DNA from: Plantactinospora endophytica | GTDB lineage: Bacteria; Actinomycetota; Actinomycetes; Mycobacteriales; Micromonosporaceae | Assembly: GCF_016862915.1 (NCBI RefSeq) | Contig: NZ_BONW01000005.1 | Location: 124,001-188,000 of the forward strand | Reading direction: 5' to 3' | DNA: 64,000 bases | Part shown: positions 26,364 through 34,707 of the stretch, one piece after another | How positions within the stretch are numbered: position 1 is the stretch's first letter | How the letters are laid out: each line of letters begins with the position of its first letter | Position numbers and translations under genes: made by a program | The notes under the pieces: generated by a model | The model's database searches: none | What the model was told of the DNA's origin: nothing | The model's input: only the letters and a program-made list of their open reading frames with translations

Positions 26364-26888
26364 ATGGACGATCCGGCACGGGCGGCCGACAGTGCGGCTG
26401 CGGCGGTCGTGCACGCGCTCGCCGACCGGGGTACCACGCTGGCGGTGGTGGAGTCGCTCACCGGTGGCCTGCTGGCTGCGGCGATCGTCGACATCGCCGG
26501 GGTCAGCAGCGTGTTCCGGGGCGGCCTGGTGACGTACGCGACCGAGTTGAAGTCGTCGCTGGCGGGGGTACCGGCCGACCTGCTCGCCGAGCGGGGTGCG
26601 GTCGACCCGGACGTGGCGGTCGCACTGGCCGAGGGCGGCCGGGCGCGCTGCGGCGCGGACTGGTGCCTGTCGACGACCGGGGTGGCCGGACCCGAGCCGC
26701 AGGACGGGAAGCCGGTCGGACTCGTCTTCGTGGCGGCGGCCGGACCGTCCGGCACCTCCGTACGGCGACTCCAGCTCAGCGGCAACCGGCTGCGGATCCG
26801 GATCGGGGCGGTCACCGGCGCCCTGCGGCTGCTCGCCGAGCGGCTGCACAGCGAGGCCGACGGCACCCCGGTCGGCGGTACCCGCTGA
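26364..26888 (+). CDS. CinA C-terminal-domain protein (nicotinamide-nucleotide amidohydrolase type)
   Basis: A 174-residue stand-alone CinA C-terminal domain. It has E-S-L-T-G-G-L-L-A-A near the N-terminus, F-R-G-G-L-V-T-Y-A-T-E-L-K, and T-G-V-A-G-P-E-P-Q-D-G-K-P-V-G-L-V-F-V, all conserved in PncC-type deamidases that turn NMN into nicotinate mononucleotide. The N-terminal molybdopterin-like domain of full CinA is absent, as in many actinobacteria. A strong GGAGGAGGA ribosome site precedes ATG 26364. It sits between pgsA and clgR. Confidence 0.92.
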   Translation: MDDPARAADSAAAAVVHALADRGTTLAVVESLTGGLLAAAIVDIAGVSSVFRGGLVTYATELKSSLAGVPADLLAERGAVDPDVAVALAEGGRARCGADWCLSTTGVAGPEPQDGKPVGLVFVAAAGPSGTSVRRLQLSGNRLRIRIGAVTGALRLLAERLHSEADGTPVGGTR

Positions 26889-27144
26889 TCCAGCCGGCCC
26901 GGTCGCGTCCGCCGGTAGGGGTGGGGTTTGGCGGCTCAGGGGCGTCCGGCGGCGTCCGAAGATCGGACCGAACGCGAAGATCGGACTGGCGGGCCGGGAT
27001 GTCGTCGGCGGCGGTACCGGGTACGGTTGCGGGAAGGCTCGGGCAGTCGACGTCGCGGGTCACCGCCGAATCGTGTGGCGGGGTCGACGTGACGGCGCCG
27101 GTCCGACGTCCGGGAGGGTCTGAGCCCGCGACACGGGAGGTGCG

Positions 27145-27909
27145 ATGGTCCTGCTACGCCGGGTGATCGGTGACGCGTTACGGGCGCGCCGGCAGGGGCA
27201 GCACCGGACCCTGCGCGAGGTTTCCTCCGCCGCCAACGTCAGCCTGGGCTACCTCTCCGAGATCGAGCGGGGCCAGAAGGAAGCGTCGAGCGAGCTGTTG
27301 GCGGCGATCTGTGACGCGCTCGGCGCCCGACTCTCCGAGCTGCTGCGGGACGTCAGCGACACCGTCGAGGTGGCCGAGGGGCTGCCCGGGGTGCTGGTGC
27401 CGGTCCAGGAGAGCCCGCTGTCGGGGCGGGACGGCGCGAAGCGCACCGAGTCCGCCGGACGGGCCGAGGAGTCCGGACGGGGCGTCTCCCGGCAGCCGGA
27501 ACCGGCCCGCCAGGCAGCCACGACCGAACCGGCCCGCCAGCCTGTCGCCGCCGAACCGGTGCGCGGGGCCGAACCGGTGCACGCGGCCGAGCCCGTGCGG
27601 CAGTCCGGCAGCCCGGCCGAACCGGTCCGCCAGGCCGCCGCGGCCGAGCCGGCGCTGGCCGAGGCCACCGCCCAGTCGGGTCGGGTCGACGCGTCGCTGC
27701 ACCGGCCCACCGTTGCCGACCGGGCACTGCGCAGCCTCGCCGAAAACGGCGTGCACCAGCTCGGTGCCGAGCCGGTACGGCAGATCACCGCCGACGGCAC
27801 CGTCTCGGTGACGGTACGCCAGGAATCGGCGCTCAAGGCGACCCTGCGGACCACCCGCCGGATTCGTCCCACCGCCAGCCCCGAGCGCGACGTCGTCTGC
27901 GTCGGCTGA
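27145..27909 (+). CDS. clgR: ClgR-type XRE transcriptional activator with expanded C-terminus
   Basis: A 254-residue regulator. The N-terminal 80 residues are a Cro/C1-type helix-turn-helix very like ClgR ([10 protein letters not shown]-x-[20 protein letters not shown]-x-K-E), the actinobacterial activator of clp protease genes and the psp operon. The middle (about 105-190) is an unusual Glu-Pro-Val-Arg/Ala-rich repeat region that roughly doubles the normal ClgR length. The C-terminus ends V-C-V-G rather than the L-A-A-like degron described for Streptomyces ClgR. The 256-bp upstream gap holds two copies of CGAAGATCGGAC 18 bp apart (26957 and 26975). Confidence 0.88.
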   Translation: MVLLRRVIGDALRARRQGQHRTLREVSSAANVSLGYLSEIERGQKEASSELLAAICDALGARLSELLRDVSDTVEVAEGLPGVLVPVQESPLSGRDGAKRTESAGRAEESGRGVSRQPEPARQAATTEPARQPVAAEPVRGAEPVHAAEPVRQSGSPAEPVRQAAAAEPALAEATAQSGRVDASLHRPTVADRALRSLAENGVHQLGAEPVRQITADGTVSVTVRQESALKATLRTTRRIRPTASPERDVVCVG

Positions 27910-27948
27910 CCGGGATCACCCGGTTCCCGCGCACCGGAAGGTGTGGCT

Positions 27949-27959
27949 CGCCGGGGGCG
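27949..27959 (+). promoter_or_regulatory. Possible ClgR box upstream of pspA
   Basis: TCGC-CGGGG-GCGTA (core CGC-N5-GCG at 27949-27959) agrees with the C-G-C-y-n-a-n-r-G-C-G consensus I recall for ClgR in corynebacteria, with one mismatch. It lies between clgR and pspA, about 165 bp before the pspA start, where a ClgR-activated promoter is expected. In so GC-rich a genome the match could be chance. Confidence 0.35.
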
Positions 27960-28124
27960 TACCGCGTTACGGTGGGCCCCTAGCGACGTATCCGGTGGAT
28001 ATCCCCCTCAGGTCGTATGCCGGGGTGGCGCGATCCTGGGACGATGGAGATCGTGTCGCGCGGGTGCCTTTCCGGACCGGCCGACACGGCCACCGGAGTG
28101 ATGACACTGAGGGGATACCGGGAC

Positions 28125-28991
28125 ATGGCGAACCCGTTCGTCAAGAGCTGGCGCTACATGATGGCACTGTTCGGCGCCAAGATCGATGAGTACGCCGATC
28201 CCAAGGTGCAGATCCAGCAGGCCATCGAGGAGGCGCAGCGCCAGCACCAGGCGCTGGTCCAGCAGGCCGCCGCGGTGATCGGCAACCAGCGTCAGCTCGA
28301 GATGCGGCTGTCCCGGCAGATGTCCGAGGTCGAGCGCCTCCAGGGGATGGCCCGGCAGGCGCTGGTGCTCGCCGACCGGGCCCGGGCGGCCGGTGACGAG
28401 ACCGAGGCCGGGAAGTACGAGCAGAGCGCGCAGACCGTCGCCACCCAGCTCGTCGCGGCCGAGCAGTCGACCGAGGATCTCAAGACCCTGCACGACCAGG
28501 CGATCGGTGCCGCCGCCCAGGCCCGCCGGGCGGTCGAGAACAACTCGATGATCCTCCAGCAGAAGCTCGCCGAGCGGGCCAAGCTGCTCAGCCAGCTCGA
28601 ACAGGCCAAGATGCAGGAGAGCGTGGCCAAGTCGCTGGAGTCGATGTCCGCGCTCGCCGCCCCGGGCAACACCCCCTCGCTGGACGAGGTGCGGGACCGG
28701 ATCGAGCGCCGCTACGCCAACGCGATGGGCCGGGCCGAGTTGGCCGGCAACTCGGTCGAGGGCCGGATGCTGGAGATCCAGAAGTCGACCCTCGACCTGG
28801 CCGGCGCGTCCCGGCTGGAGCAGATCCGGTCGAGCATGGCCGGCGAGAAGCTGGCCGGCGGTGCCGCCAACCCGGCGGTCGGGCCGGCGACTCCGGCAGC
28901 CGACCCGGCCGGGGTGGCCCGACTGGACGAGATCCGGGCCAGCCTGGGCCGGGACAAGCAGGCCGGCGGTGGCAGCAGCGCCGCCGGCTGA
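28125..28991 (+). CDS. pspA: Phage shock protein A (PspA/IM30 family)
   Basis: A 288-residue membrane-stress protein that polymerises on the inner face of the cytoplasmic membrane. It begins with an amphipathic helix ([12 protein letters not shown]), followed by long coiled-coil helices rich in Gln, Ala, Glu and Arg (about 25-220), the ESCRT-III-like PspA fold. The C-terminal 55 residues are a Gly/Ala/Pro linker and a short final helix (L-D-E-I-R-A-S-L-G). ATG 28125 is chosen because the amphipathic start is conserved. It lies between clgR and a PspM-like gene, as in Mycobacterium tuberculosis. Confidence 0.95.
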   Translation: MANPFVKSWRYMMALFGAKIDEYADPKVQIQQAIEEAQRQHQALVQQAAAVIGNQRQLEMRLSRQMSEVERLQGMARQALVLADRARAAGDETEAGKYEQSAQTVATQLVAAEQSTEDLKTLHDQAIGAAAQARRAVENNSMILQQKLAERAKLLSQLEQAKMQESVAKSLESMSALAAPGNTPSLDEVRDRIERRYANAMGRAELAGNSVEGRMLEIQKSTLDLAGASRLEQIRSSMAGEKLAGGAANPAVGPATPAADPAGVARLDEIRASLGRDKQAGGGSSAAG

Positions 28992-29097
28992 GCGGCCCGA
29001 TCGACCGAACGCGGGGTGTGGCCGGCCGTGGCCGGCGACCATAGGGGGAGCGGCCTAGCCGGTGTGCACCGGCGGCCGTCCGGGGAGGAAGGCCGAG

Positions 29098-29877
29098 ATG
29101 GTGGATCTGCGAGCCCGACACCTGCGCCGGCTGCGGAGCCTGCGCCGGTCGGTCCGTCGGTGGAGCGTGCTCGCGGGCGGGCTCGGCGGCGCGGCGGCGA
29201 TCCTCACCCCGTACCAGGGGCTGGGGCTGCCGGACGCGGCCTGGACGGCGGCGGCCGGCGGTTCGGTGATGCTGGCGATCTGGCGGTGGGTGGACCTGCG
29301 GGCGCTGGCCGCGCAGCCGGTGCCGCCACCGCCGGAGCCGGTGAATCCGGAACAGGTCCGCGCCCGGCTGGTCGCCGCGGTCGAGCGGCTGCCCGCCGGC
29401 CGTCAGGCCCTGGCCGAGGTACGCCGGCAGCGCGCCCGGGTCGCCCTGCGCGGCTCGTCCGCCGCCGAACCGTGGGCCCGGCTGGACCGGGCTGCCATCA
29501 CGATGGCCGGACTCGCCGGGCGGTTGACCGGTCCCGCCGGTCCGGCGGTGCTGGAGGCGGCGGTGGCGGAGCAGTCGCTGCGTGACCTCGCCGATCGGGT
29601 GGCCAGTGTGCACCGGGCGGTGCGGGTGGCACCGGCGGACACCCGGTCCGAGTTGGACGCCGCACACCGGCACCTGTCGGCACAGCTCGACGGTGGAGTG
29701 ACGGCGTACGAGCGGCTGGTCGCGGCGGCGGCGGGCTTCGTGGCCGAGGAGGGTCGGGAGTACGACGACAACTCGTCGGTGACCCGGCTCACCGAGGCGA
29801 CCGACCTGCTCCGGGGCGTGGCCGGAGGGCTGGCCGACCTGCGTTCCCGTACCGGCCCGACGCAGGCGATGTCCTGA
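29098..29877 (+). CDS. pspM: PspM-like membrane partner of PspA
   Basis: A 259-residue protein with a strong GGGGAGGAAGG ribosome site before ATG 29098. The N-terminus is very basic, then comes a helical hairpin of two hydrophobic segments (about 28-48 and 52-72), a Pro-rich spacer, and helical cytoplasmic sequence. Position directly after pspA and the double-helix topology match mycobacterial Rv2743c (PspM), which anchors PspA. Sequence similarity by eye is weak, so the name rests mainly on synteny. It is probably co-transcribed with pspA (106-bp gap). Confidence 0.7.
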   Translation: MVDLRARHLRRLRSLRRSVRRWSVLAGGLGGAAAILTPYQGLGLPDAAWTAAAGGSVMLAIWRWVDLRALAAQPVPPPPEPVNPEQVRARLVAAVERLPAGRQALAEVRRQRARVALRGSSAAEPWARLDRAAITMAGLAGRLTGPAGPAVLEAAVAEQSLRDLADRVASVHRAVRVAPADTRSELDAAHRHLSAQLDGGVTAYERLVAAAAGFVAEEGREYDDNSSVTRLTEATDLLRGVAGGLADLRSRTGPTQAMS

Positions 29878-29892
29878 GTCGGACCGTGGCCG

Positions 29893-32800
29893 TCAGGCCG
29901 GGGTACGCATCGAGACCGAGCGGCTGACCACGGACGTACCGGCGGCGTTGCCGGCCTGGATGCGGTAGTGGTAGACGGTGTCCGGCGCCAGGCCGTTGTC
30001 GGTGAACGAGCGGGCCACCCCCGGGATCGGGAAGGTGACCAGCCCGGTGCTGAAGCCGGGGCTGGTGGACCGGTGCAGGGTGAACCGGGCGACCACGCTG
30101 GTGAGCGCGACGGACCAGGTCACCACCAGGCTCGCGGTGCCCTGGCCGGCCACGCCGCCGGACGTCACGGCCAGCTCGGTCGGGGTGGCCGGCACCGCCG
30201 GGGTGACCACTGTGGAGACGTTCGACCAGGGTGACGAGGCGCCGAGATAGCAGGTACGGACCCGGTAGTAGTAGGTGGTGTCCGGGGTGACCCGGGGGTC
30301 CGGGCAGGTGCCGGTGACCGGCACGGTGCTGGTGACCAACCCGCTGGTGAAGGTCGGGTTGGTGGCCCGTTGCAGGTCGACGCTGGTGGCGAAGGACCGG
30401 TTGACCCAGCCCCGGTTGACCCGCAGCGGCGGCCCGCTGGCCACGGTGGCGACCAGCCCGGTCGGCGCCCGCAACTGCACCAGCGCGCTGCTGGTGTTCG
30501 AGTACGCCGAATGGGCGACGCTGTTCTCGGCCCGGACCCGGTAGTAGTAGGTGATCCCGGGGGTGACGGTCGAGTCGACGTACCGGTTCTCGGTGGCCGG
30601 GACGGCGAAGTGGCACAGCCCCCGGGTGAAGCCGACGTCGGTGGCCCGCTGCACCAGGCTGCCGGTGGCCGGCGGCTGGGCCGTACCGGTGTTGGCCGGG
30701 CGGCGGGCGTTGTTCGTCCAGGCGAGCACGACCGCCGGAAGCACCGTCGCCGAGCCGGGTTCCGGTCGGGCGGCCAGCCCGGTCGGTGCCGCCGGGGAGA
30801 ACCGCAGCACCATCGGCCGGGCCATCTCGTGGTCGGCGTGGCCGAGCAACTGGCAGTGCCAGACGTACTCCCAACCGAAGTTGTAGGCCCGGTTGGTCAC
30901 CATCGCCGGCTCACCGGTCTCCGGGTTGACCTGGGTGTACCCGTCCGACGTCCCGGTCGGTCGGCCGGGGTCGTGCAGCCGGACGCTGTCCGGAACGGTG
31001 AACGGCATCGGCTCGGGCAGGGTGGGCCGGACCGCCACCACCGTCGCCTCGAACGGGTTCATCCGGACGGTGTCCTTCCAGCCGACCTCGTTCGGCTCCG
31101 GCGGCTTGATCGCGCCGTCCCGGCCGACCCGGTTGACGAGCTGGACGTTGACGTGGTGGAAGTGGATGGCCTGGGTGTCCATCCCGTTGTGGGTGATCTT
31201 CCAGAGCTGGGTGTGATCGCCGGGGGAGCCGACCGGGGCGGCCGGATCGGAGGGGAGCAGCACCTCGGTCGGCGGGTCGATCCGGGTCAGCGGGATGGTG
31301 GTCTGGATCAGCGCGCTGGTCTTCGGCAGCTCGGTGCCGAGCAGGAAGTTCATCCGGCCGTACTCGGGGTCGAACTCGGCGACGATCGCCTTGGGGCGCA
31401 ACGGCAGGGTCACCGGGTCGGTGCCGCCGTACGGGGTGAAGGTGAGCGAGGTGTCCTCGATCGGCACGTACGTGTTCCGGGGTGTGGCGGTGCCGAACGC
31501 GGCGTCGTACGCCTTCTGCGGCACGATCGGCGGGGGCTGGCTCTCCCCGTACGCCCGGGGAAGCGCGCCCCGGAGTCGCTCGGTGTCGAACGGCGGCGCC
31601 GGGGTGCCGACCACCTGGATCTGCATCAGCGTCCGGGTGTTCGGGCCGTAACCCGGGCGGGTGGTCGGCGGCCCGCCGGACGAGGTCCGGTCCGGGGCGC
31701 CGGTGTAGTGGTCGTTGCGCGGGTCGAAGCCGGGCATCGGTGCCGGACAGTCGTTGTAGAGGACCAGGTTCGAGCCGGGCGGCACGGAGGAGAAGTCGAC
31801 GACCACGTCGGCGCGTTCGCCGGGGGCGAGCAGCAGGGCGTGCTCGGTGACGTTGAGCACCGTCACGTCCCGCCGGTTGTACTGGTAGTTGATCGGCTGG
31901 CTGGGCAGCACCGCCACCGCCGGCAGCAGGCCGCCCTCGGAGCCGACCTGGATCCAGTCCGGCCCGGCGGCGTTCGGGTCCGGCACCCCGCCGCACCGGC
32001 CGTCCGTCGGCCAGCTCGGCGGGAAGTCGGGGTTCGGCCGGGCAGCGACCATCGGCACCTCGCCGGAGTCGCCGTCCCGCAGCGTGCCGTCCGGCTGCCA
32101 CATCGGCGCGTCCGAAGCCGCGTAGTAGAGCTGGAGGTTCAGGCTGCGGTCGTTGCAGGCGTTCAGGATCCGGAACCGGTACGCCGCCGGCCGCAGCCGC
32201 AGGTAGGGGTAGGCGGCCCCGTTGACCAGCGGGGTGTCCAGGAAGGCGTCCGGCACCGCCGACGGGGTGGGGGTGCCCGGCTGGACCGGCGGCTCCCACG
32301 GCCGCGCCACCGGATCGTAATACGGGTTCGGCGCCGCGCCGGAGGTGATCCCGGTGAACGGCGGCCAGAACCAGGGACCGTAGTCCCACCGCCCCATCGG
32401 ATTCGTCCCGGACTCGTTGTACGGGTTCTGGTTCGGCATGTAGACGTGCGGGAACCAGAGACTGCCCAGCCCGCCCCAGGCCGCCACGTCCCAGCTCGGG
32501 TCCTGGGCGGCGAGCTGGGTGTCGTCGGGTACGAAGGTCCGGTCCTGGAGCACCAGGACGATCTCCTCGGCCGGCAGTACGCCGTCGTCGACCAGTTGCC
32601 GCTGCACCGGATCGTCCAGCCGGTAGAGGCCGATCTGTCCGGAGTAGACGGTGAGCCGGGCGATCCCCTCCGCCTGGTCGTGCAGCCACAGCAGCCGGCC
32701 GCTCTGCTGGTTCGGATAGTAGGCGGTGGTCGCCCCGGCGCCGGGTTCGGGCATGTCCGGCACGCTGGCGTGGCCGGCGCCGCGCGGGTACGACGTCGGC

Positions 32801-33555
32801 TCGCCGGCCGGCGTCGTCCACTGCGCCGGGCCGCCGTTGCTGATCCACGGGGTACGCCCACCGTGCAGATGCACGGCGGAACGGTTCTGCGGATAGCGTT
32901 CGGTGCCGCCGAGCGGGCCGGTACCGGCGCCCCGCAGCGTCGGGTCGACCGGCAGGAACAGCGCCCCCGCCTCGCCGACCGGCAACCGGTTGACGTACTT
33001 GACCCGGACCGGCCGGTCCCGCTGAGCCAGGATCAGCGGCCCGAGCAGGTACGGCCGGGGCGGCGGGGACACCGTGTTGTGCCCGGTCGGGTCGGTACCG
33101 TTGTTGAGCTGCCGGTAGCCGCGCAGCCGGGTCGGCGGCAGGTCGGGGTGCAGTTGCTGGTGGTACTCCTGCACGCCGATCTCGTAGTAGTCGCAGCCCG
33201 GATAGCTGGTGGTGTCCGGCACCGCGATCGGGATCAGGTTGCCGAGTTCGTTGGGGGTGTCGCCGGCCCGAGGCAGTGAGGTGACGAACTTCCGGATCCC
33301 GGTGCCCGGCGTCACCCGCCCGTCGCCGTCGCAGACCGGCAGCGGACTGTGGGCGAAGTTGGGTACGAATCCGAAGTAGTCCGGTGGGGCGGTCGGATCC
33401 AGGGTGGCCGCCACCGGTACCGGATCGGCACTGGTCCGGGCGGCCGGCACCACCGCTCCCGGTGCCTGGCCGGTGTCGGTCTCCCCGCTGGTCCCGTGCT
33501 GTCGTCTGGCCTGCTCCGCCCGGGCCGCCCGGCTCGCCGCGAACCTCTTGAACAT
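29893..33555 (-). CDS. CotA-like multicopper oxidase homologue with C-terminal Fn3-like domains
   Basis: A 1220-residue protein. Residues about 100-920 are CotA-like cupredoxin domains: H-L-H-G-G (H229, H231), W-L-H-D-Q (H292, Q294), T-Q-A-I-H-F-H (Q795, H798, H800) and W-H-C-Q-x3-H-x4-M (H900, C901, Q902, H906, M911). Relative to CotA, glutamine stands where three copper-ligand histidines are expected (Q294, Q795, Q902). The C-terminal 300 residues contain three modules with T-Y-Y-Y-R-V-R, typical of fibronectin type III. Strangely for such a protein, no clear signal peptide follows the start (M-F-K-R-F-A-A-S-R-A-A-R). It ends 15 bp from pspM on the opposite strand. A GGGAAGGGG ribosome site precedes the start. 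Whether it is an active oxidase is unclear. Confidence 0.85.
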   Translation of the reverse strand: MFKRFAASRAARAEQARRQHGTSGETDTGQAPGAVVPAARTSADPVPVAATLDPTAPPDYFGFVPNFAHSPLPVCDGDGRVTPGTGIRKFVTSLPRAGDTPNELGNLIPIAVPDTTSYPGCDYYEIGVQEYHQQLHPDLPPTRLRGYRQLNNGTDPTGHNTVSPPPRPYLLGPLILAQRDRPVRVKYVNRLPVGEAGALFLPVDPTLRGAGTGPLGGTERYPQNRSAVHLHGGRTPWISNGGPAQWTTPAGEPTSYPRGAGHASVPDMPEPGAGATTAYYPNQQSGRLLWLHDQAEGIARLTVYSGQIGLYRLDDPVQRQLVDDGVLPAEEIVLVLQDRTFVPDDTQLAAQDPSWDVAAWGGLGSLWFPHVYMPNQNPYNESGTNPMGRWDYGPWFWPPFTGITSGAAPNPYYDPVARPWEPPVQPGTPTPSAVPDAFLDTPLVNGAAYPYLRLRPAAYRFRILNACNDRSLNLQLYYAASDAPMWQPDGTLRDGDSGEVPMVAARPNPDFPPSWPTDGRCGGVPDPNAAGPDWIQVGSEGGLLPAVAVLPSQPINYQYNRRDVTVLNVTEHALLLAPGERADVVVDFSSVPPGSNLVLYNDCPAPMPGFDPRNDHYTGAPDRTSSGGPPTTRPGYGPNTRTLMQIQVVGTPAPPFDTERLRGALPRAYGESQPPPIVPQKAYDAAFGTATPRNTYVPIEDTSLTFTPYGGTDPVTLPLRPKAIVAEFDPEYGRMNFLLGTELPKTSALIQTTIPLTRIDPPTEVLLPSDPAAPVGSPGDHTQLWKITHNGMDTQAIHFHHVNVQLVNRVGRDGAIKPPEPNEVGWKDTVRMNPFEATVVAVRPTLPEPMPFTVPDSVRLHDPGRPTGTSDGYTQVNPETGEPAMVTNRAYNFGWEYVWHCQLLGHADHEMARPMVLRFSPAAPTGLAARPEPGSATVLPAVVLAWTNNARRPANTGTAQPPATGSLVQRATDVGFTRGLCHFAVPATENRYVDSTVTPGITYYYRVRAENSVAHSAYSNTSSALVQLRAPTGLVATVASGPPLRVNRGWVNRSFATSVDLQRATNPTFTSGLVTSTVPVTGTCPDPRVTPDTTYYYRVRTCYLGASSPWSNVSTVVTPAVPATPTELAVTSGGVAGQGTASLVVTWSVALTSVVARFTLHRSTSPGFSTGLVTFPIPGVARSFTDNGLAPDTVYHYRIQAGNAAGTSVVSRSVSMRTPA

Positions 33556-33697
33556 GACCGCACCCCTTCCCGGGAGATCAGCTCGACGGGGACCGCTCCG
33601 TCCGCCAGCGGCCGGAGTTCCGCGCCGCCGCCGAGGTGGGCCGGCGACCTCAAGCCCGACCGGTCCGCCCCGACCCGCCCGCTAAGCTGCTGACGAT

Positions 33698-33721
33698 CCG
33701 TAAGCAGTCAACCGCTTACGG
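33698..33721. promoter_or_regulatory. Palindrome upstream of the multicopper oxidase
   Basis: CCGTAAGC (33698-33705) and GCTTACGG (33714-33721) form a perfect 8-bp inverted repeat with an 8-bp spacer. It lies about 145 bp upstream of the oxidase start and 85 bp beyond the Nei stop. It could be a repressor operator for the oxidase or part of a terminator for the DNA glycosylase gene; the AT content and lack of a stem-extending context favour an operator. Confidence 0.4.
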
Positions 33722-33804
33722 CCAGTGTTGGATACGGTCGCCAGCTTGGTGAAAACGTTTCGAATCTCGAACTGGCACGCCCGAATGCTGCGGCTGGGTG
33801 ACCG

Positions 33805-34707
33805 TCAGTGCGTGGGGCGGCCGGGTCCGGCGGGGAGGCGCCGGCCGGGCTCGGGCTGGCAGACCGGGCACCAGTAGGTGACCCGCTCGCCCTGGTCCTG
33901 CTTCCGGATCGTCGAGCCGCATCGGCGGCACGGCTCGGACCGCCGGCCGTAGACGTAGCTGGTCCGGCCCCGGTGCAGCGACCCGGTCGTACTCTGCGTC
34001 CAGCGTCCCCGGTTCGCCATCAGCAGCCGGTGCGCCAGGGCCACCATGCCGGGCAGATCCGGTACCTCCCGGACCGGTGTCCACGGCGACACCCCGCGCA
34101 GGAACAGCAGCTCGGACTTGTAGAGGTTGCCGATCCCGGCAAGATTGGTCTGGTCGAGCAGCGCCTCGGCGATGCTCCGGGCCGGCTGGGCGGCAAGCCG
34201 CCGTACCGCCTCGGTCGGGTCCCAGTCCGGCCCGAGGAGGTCAGGTCCGAGATGCCCGACCAGCGACGGTTCCTCGGCGGTCGGGATCAGGGCCAGATCG
34301 TGCAGGTGATAGCCGACCGCAACCGCGTCGGCCGTACGCAGTACCACCCGGATGGTATGCGCGGGCCGGGCCGCCCAGCGCTCGCCCGGGGCGTACGCCC
34401 GCCAGGCGCCGTCCATCCGCAGGTGGGAGTGCAGGGTGAGCAGCCCGTCGCCGTCCGGGACGCGCTGCACGTCGCCGTCCTGGGCGCGCAGCCTGTCGCC
34501 GTCCTGGGCGCGCAGCCCGTCGCTGTTCGGGACGCGCAAGCGCAGCAGCAGGTGCTTGCCCCGGGCGGCCGACTCCAGCACGGTGGCGCCGGTCAGGTCG
34601 GCGGTGGCCAGTTGTGGTACCCGGAAGTCGGTGGCGGTCAGCCGGTCACCGGCGAGGGCGCGGTGCAGCGCACGGGCGGTGTTCCAGACGGTGTCGCCTT
34701 CGGGCAC
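33805..34707 (-). CDS. nei: Fpg/Nei-family DNA glycosylase (endonuclease VIII type)
   Basis: A 300-residue base-excision repair enzyme from GTG 34707. The mature N-terminus is P-E-G-D-T-V, with P2 as the catalytic nucleophile and E3; a helix-two-turn-helix contains N-L-A-G-I-G-N-L-Y-K-S-E. The C-terminal zinc finger has C-x2-C and C-x2-C (C-R-R-C and C-P-V-C). P-E-G-D rather than P-E-L-P indicates the Nei rather than Fpg branch, removing oxidised pyrimidines. An unusual insertion near residues 60-90 contains repeats of L-R-A-Q-D-G-D-R, encoded by a 24-bp tandem repeat, in a surface loop. Confidence 0.93.
   Translation of the reverse strand: MPEGDTVWNTARALHRALAGDRLTATDFRVPQLATADLTGATVLESAARGKHLLLRLRVPNSDGLRAQDGDRLRAQDGDVQRVPDGDGLLTLHSHLRMDGAWRAYAPGERWAARPAHTIRVVLRTADAVAVGYHLHDLALIPTAEEPSLVGHLGPDLLGPDWDPTEAVRRLAAQPARSIAEALLDQTNLAGIGNLYKSELLFLRGVSPWTPVREVPDLPGMVALAHRLLMANRGRWTQSTTGSLHRGRTSYVYGRRSEPCRRCGSTIRKQDQGERVTYWCPVCQPEPGRRLPAGPGRPTH
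34450..34535. repeat. 24-bp tandem repeat inside the Nei gene
   Basis: A unit beginning CTGTCGCCGTCCTGGGCGCG is repeated in frame about three times with decreasing fidelity. It encodes the octapeptide repeat L-R-A-Q-D-G-D in a loop of the Nei glycosylase. The period is a multiple of three, so copy-number change would not break the gene. Confidence 0.7.

Noticed and set aside
30370-33279. A 969-codon open frame opposite the multicopper oxidase
   Set aside because: The product is Arg/Gly/Val/Asp-rich with no motif, while the other strand has cupredoxin and Fn3-like features and a ribosome site.
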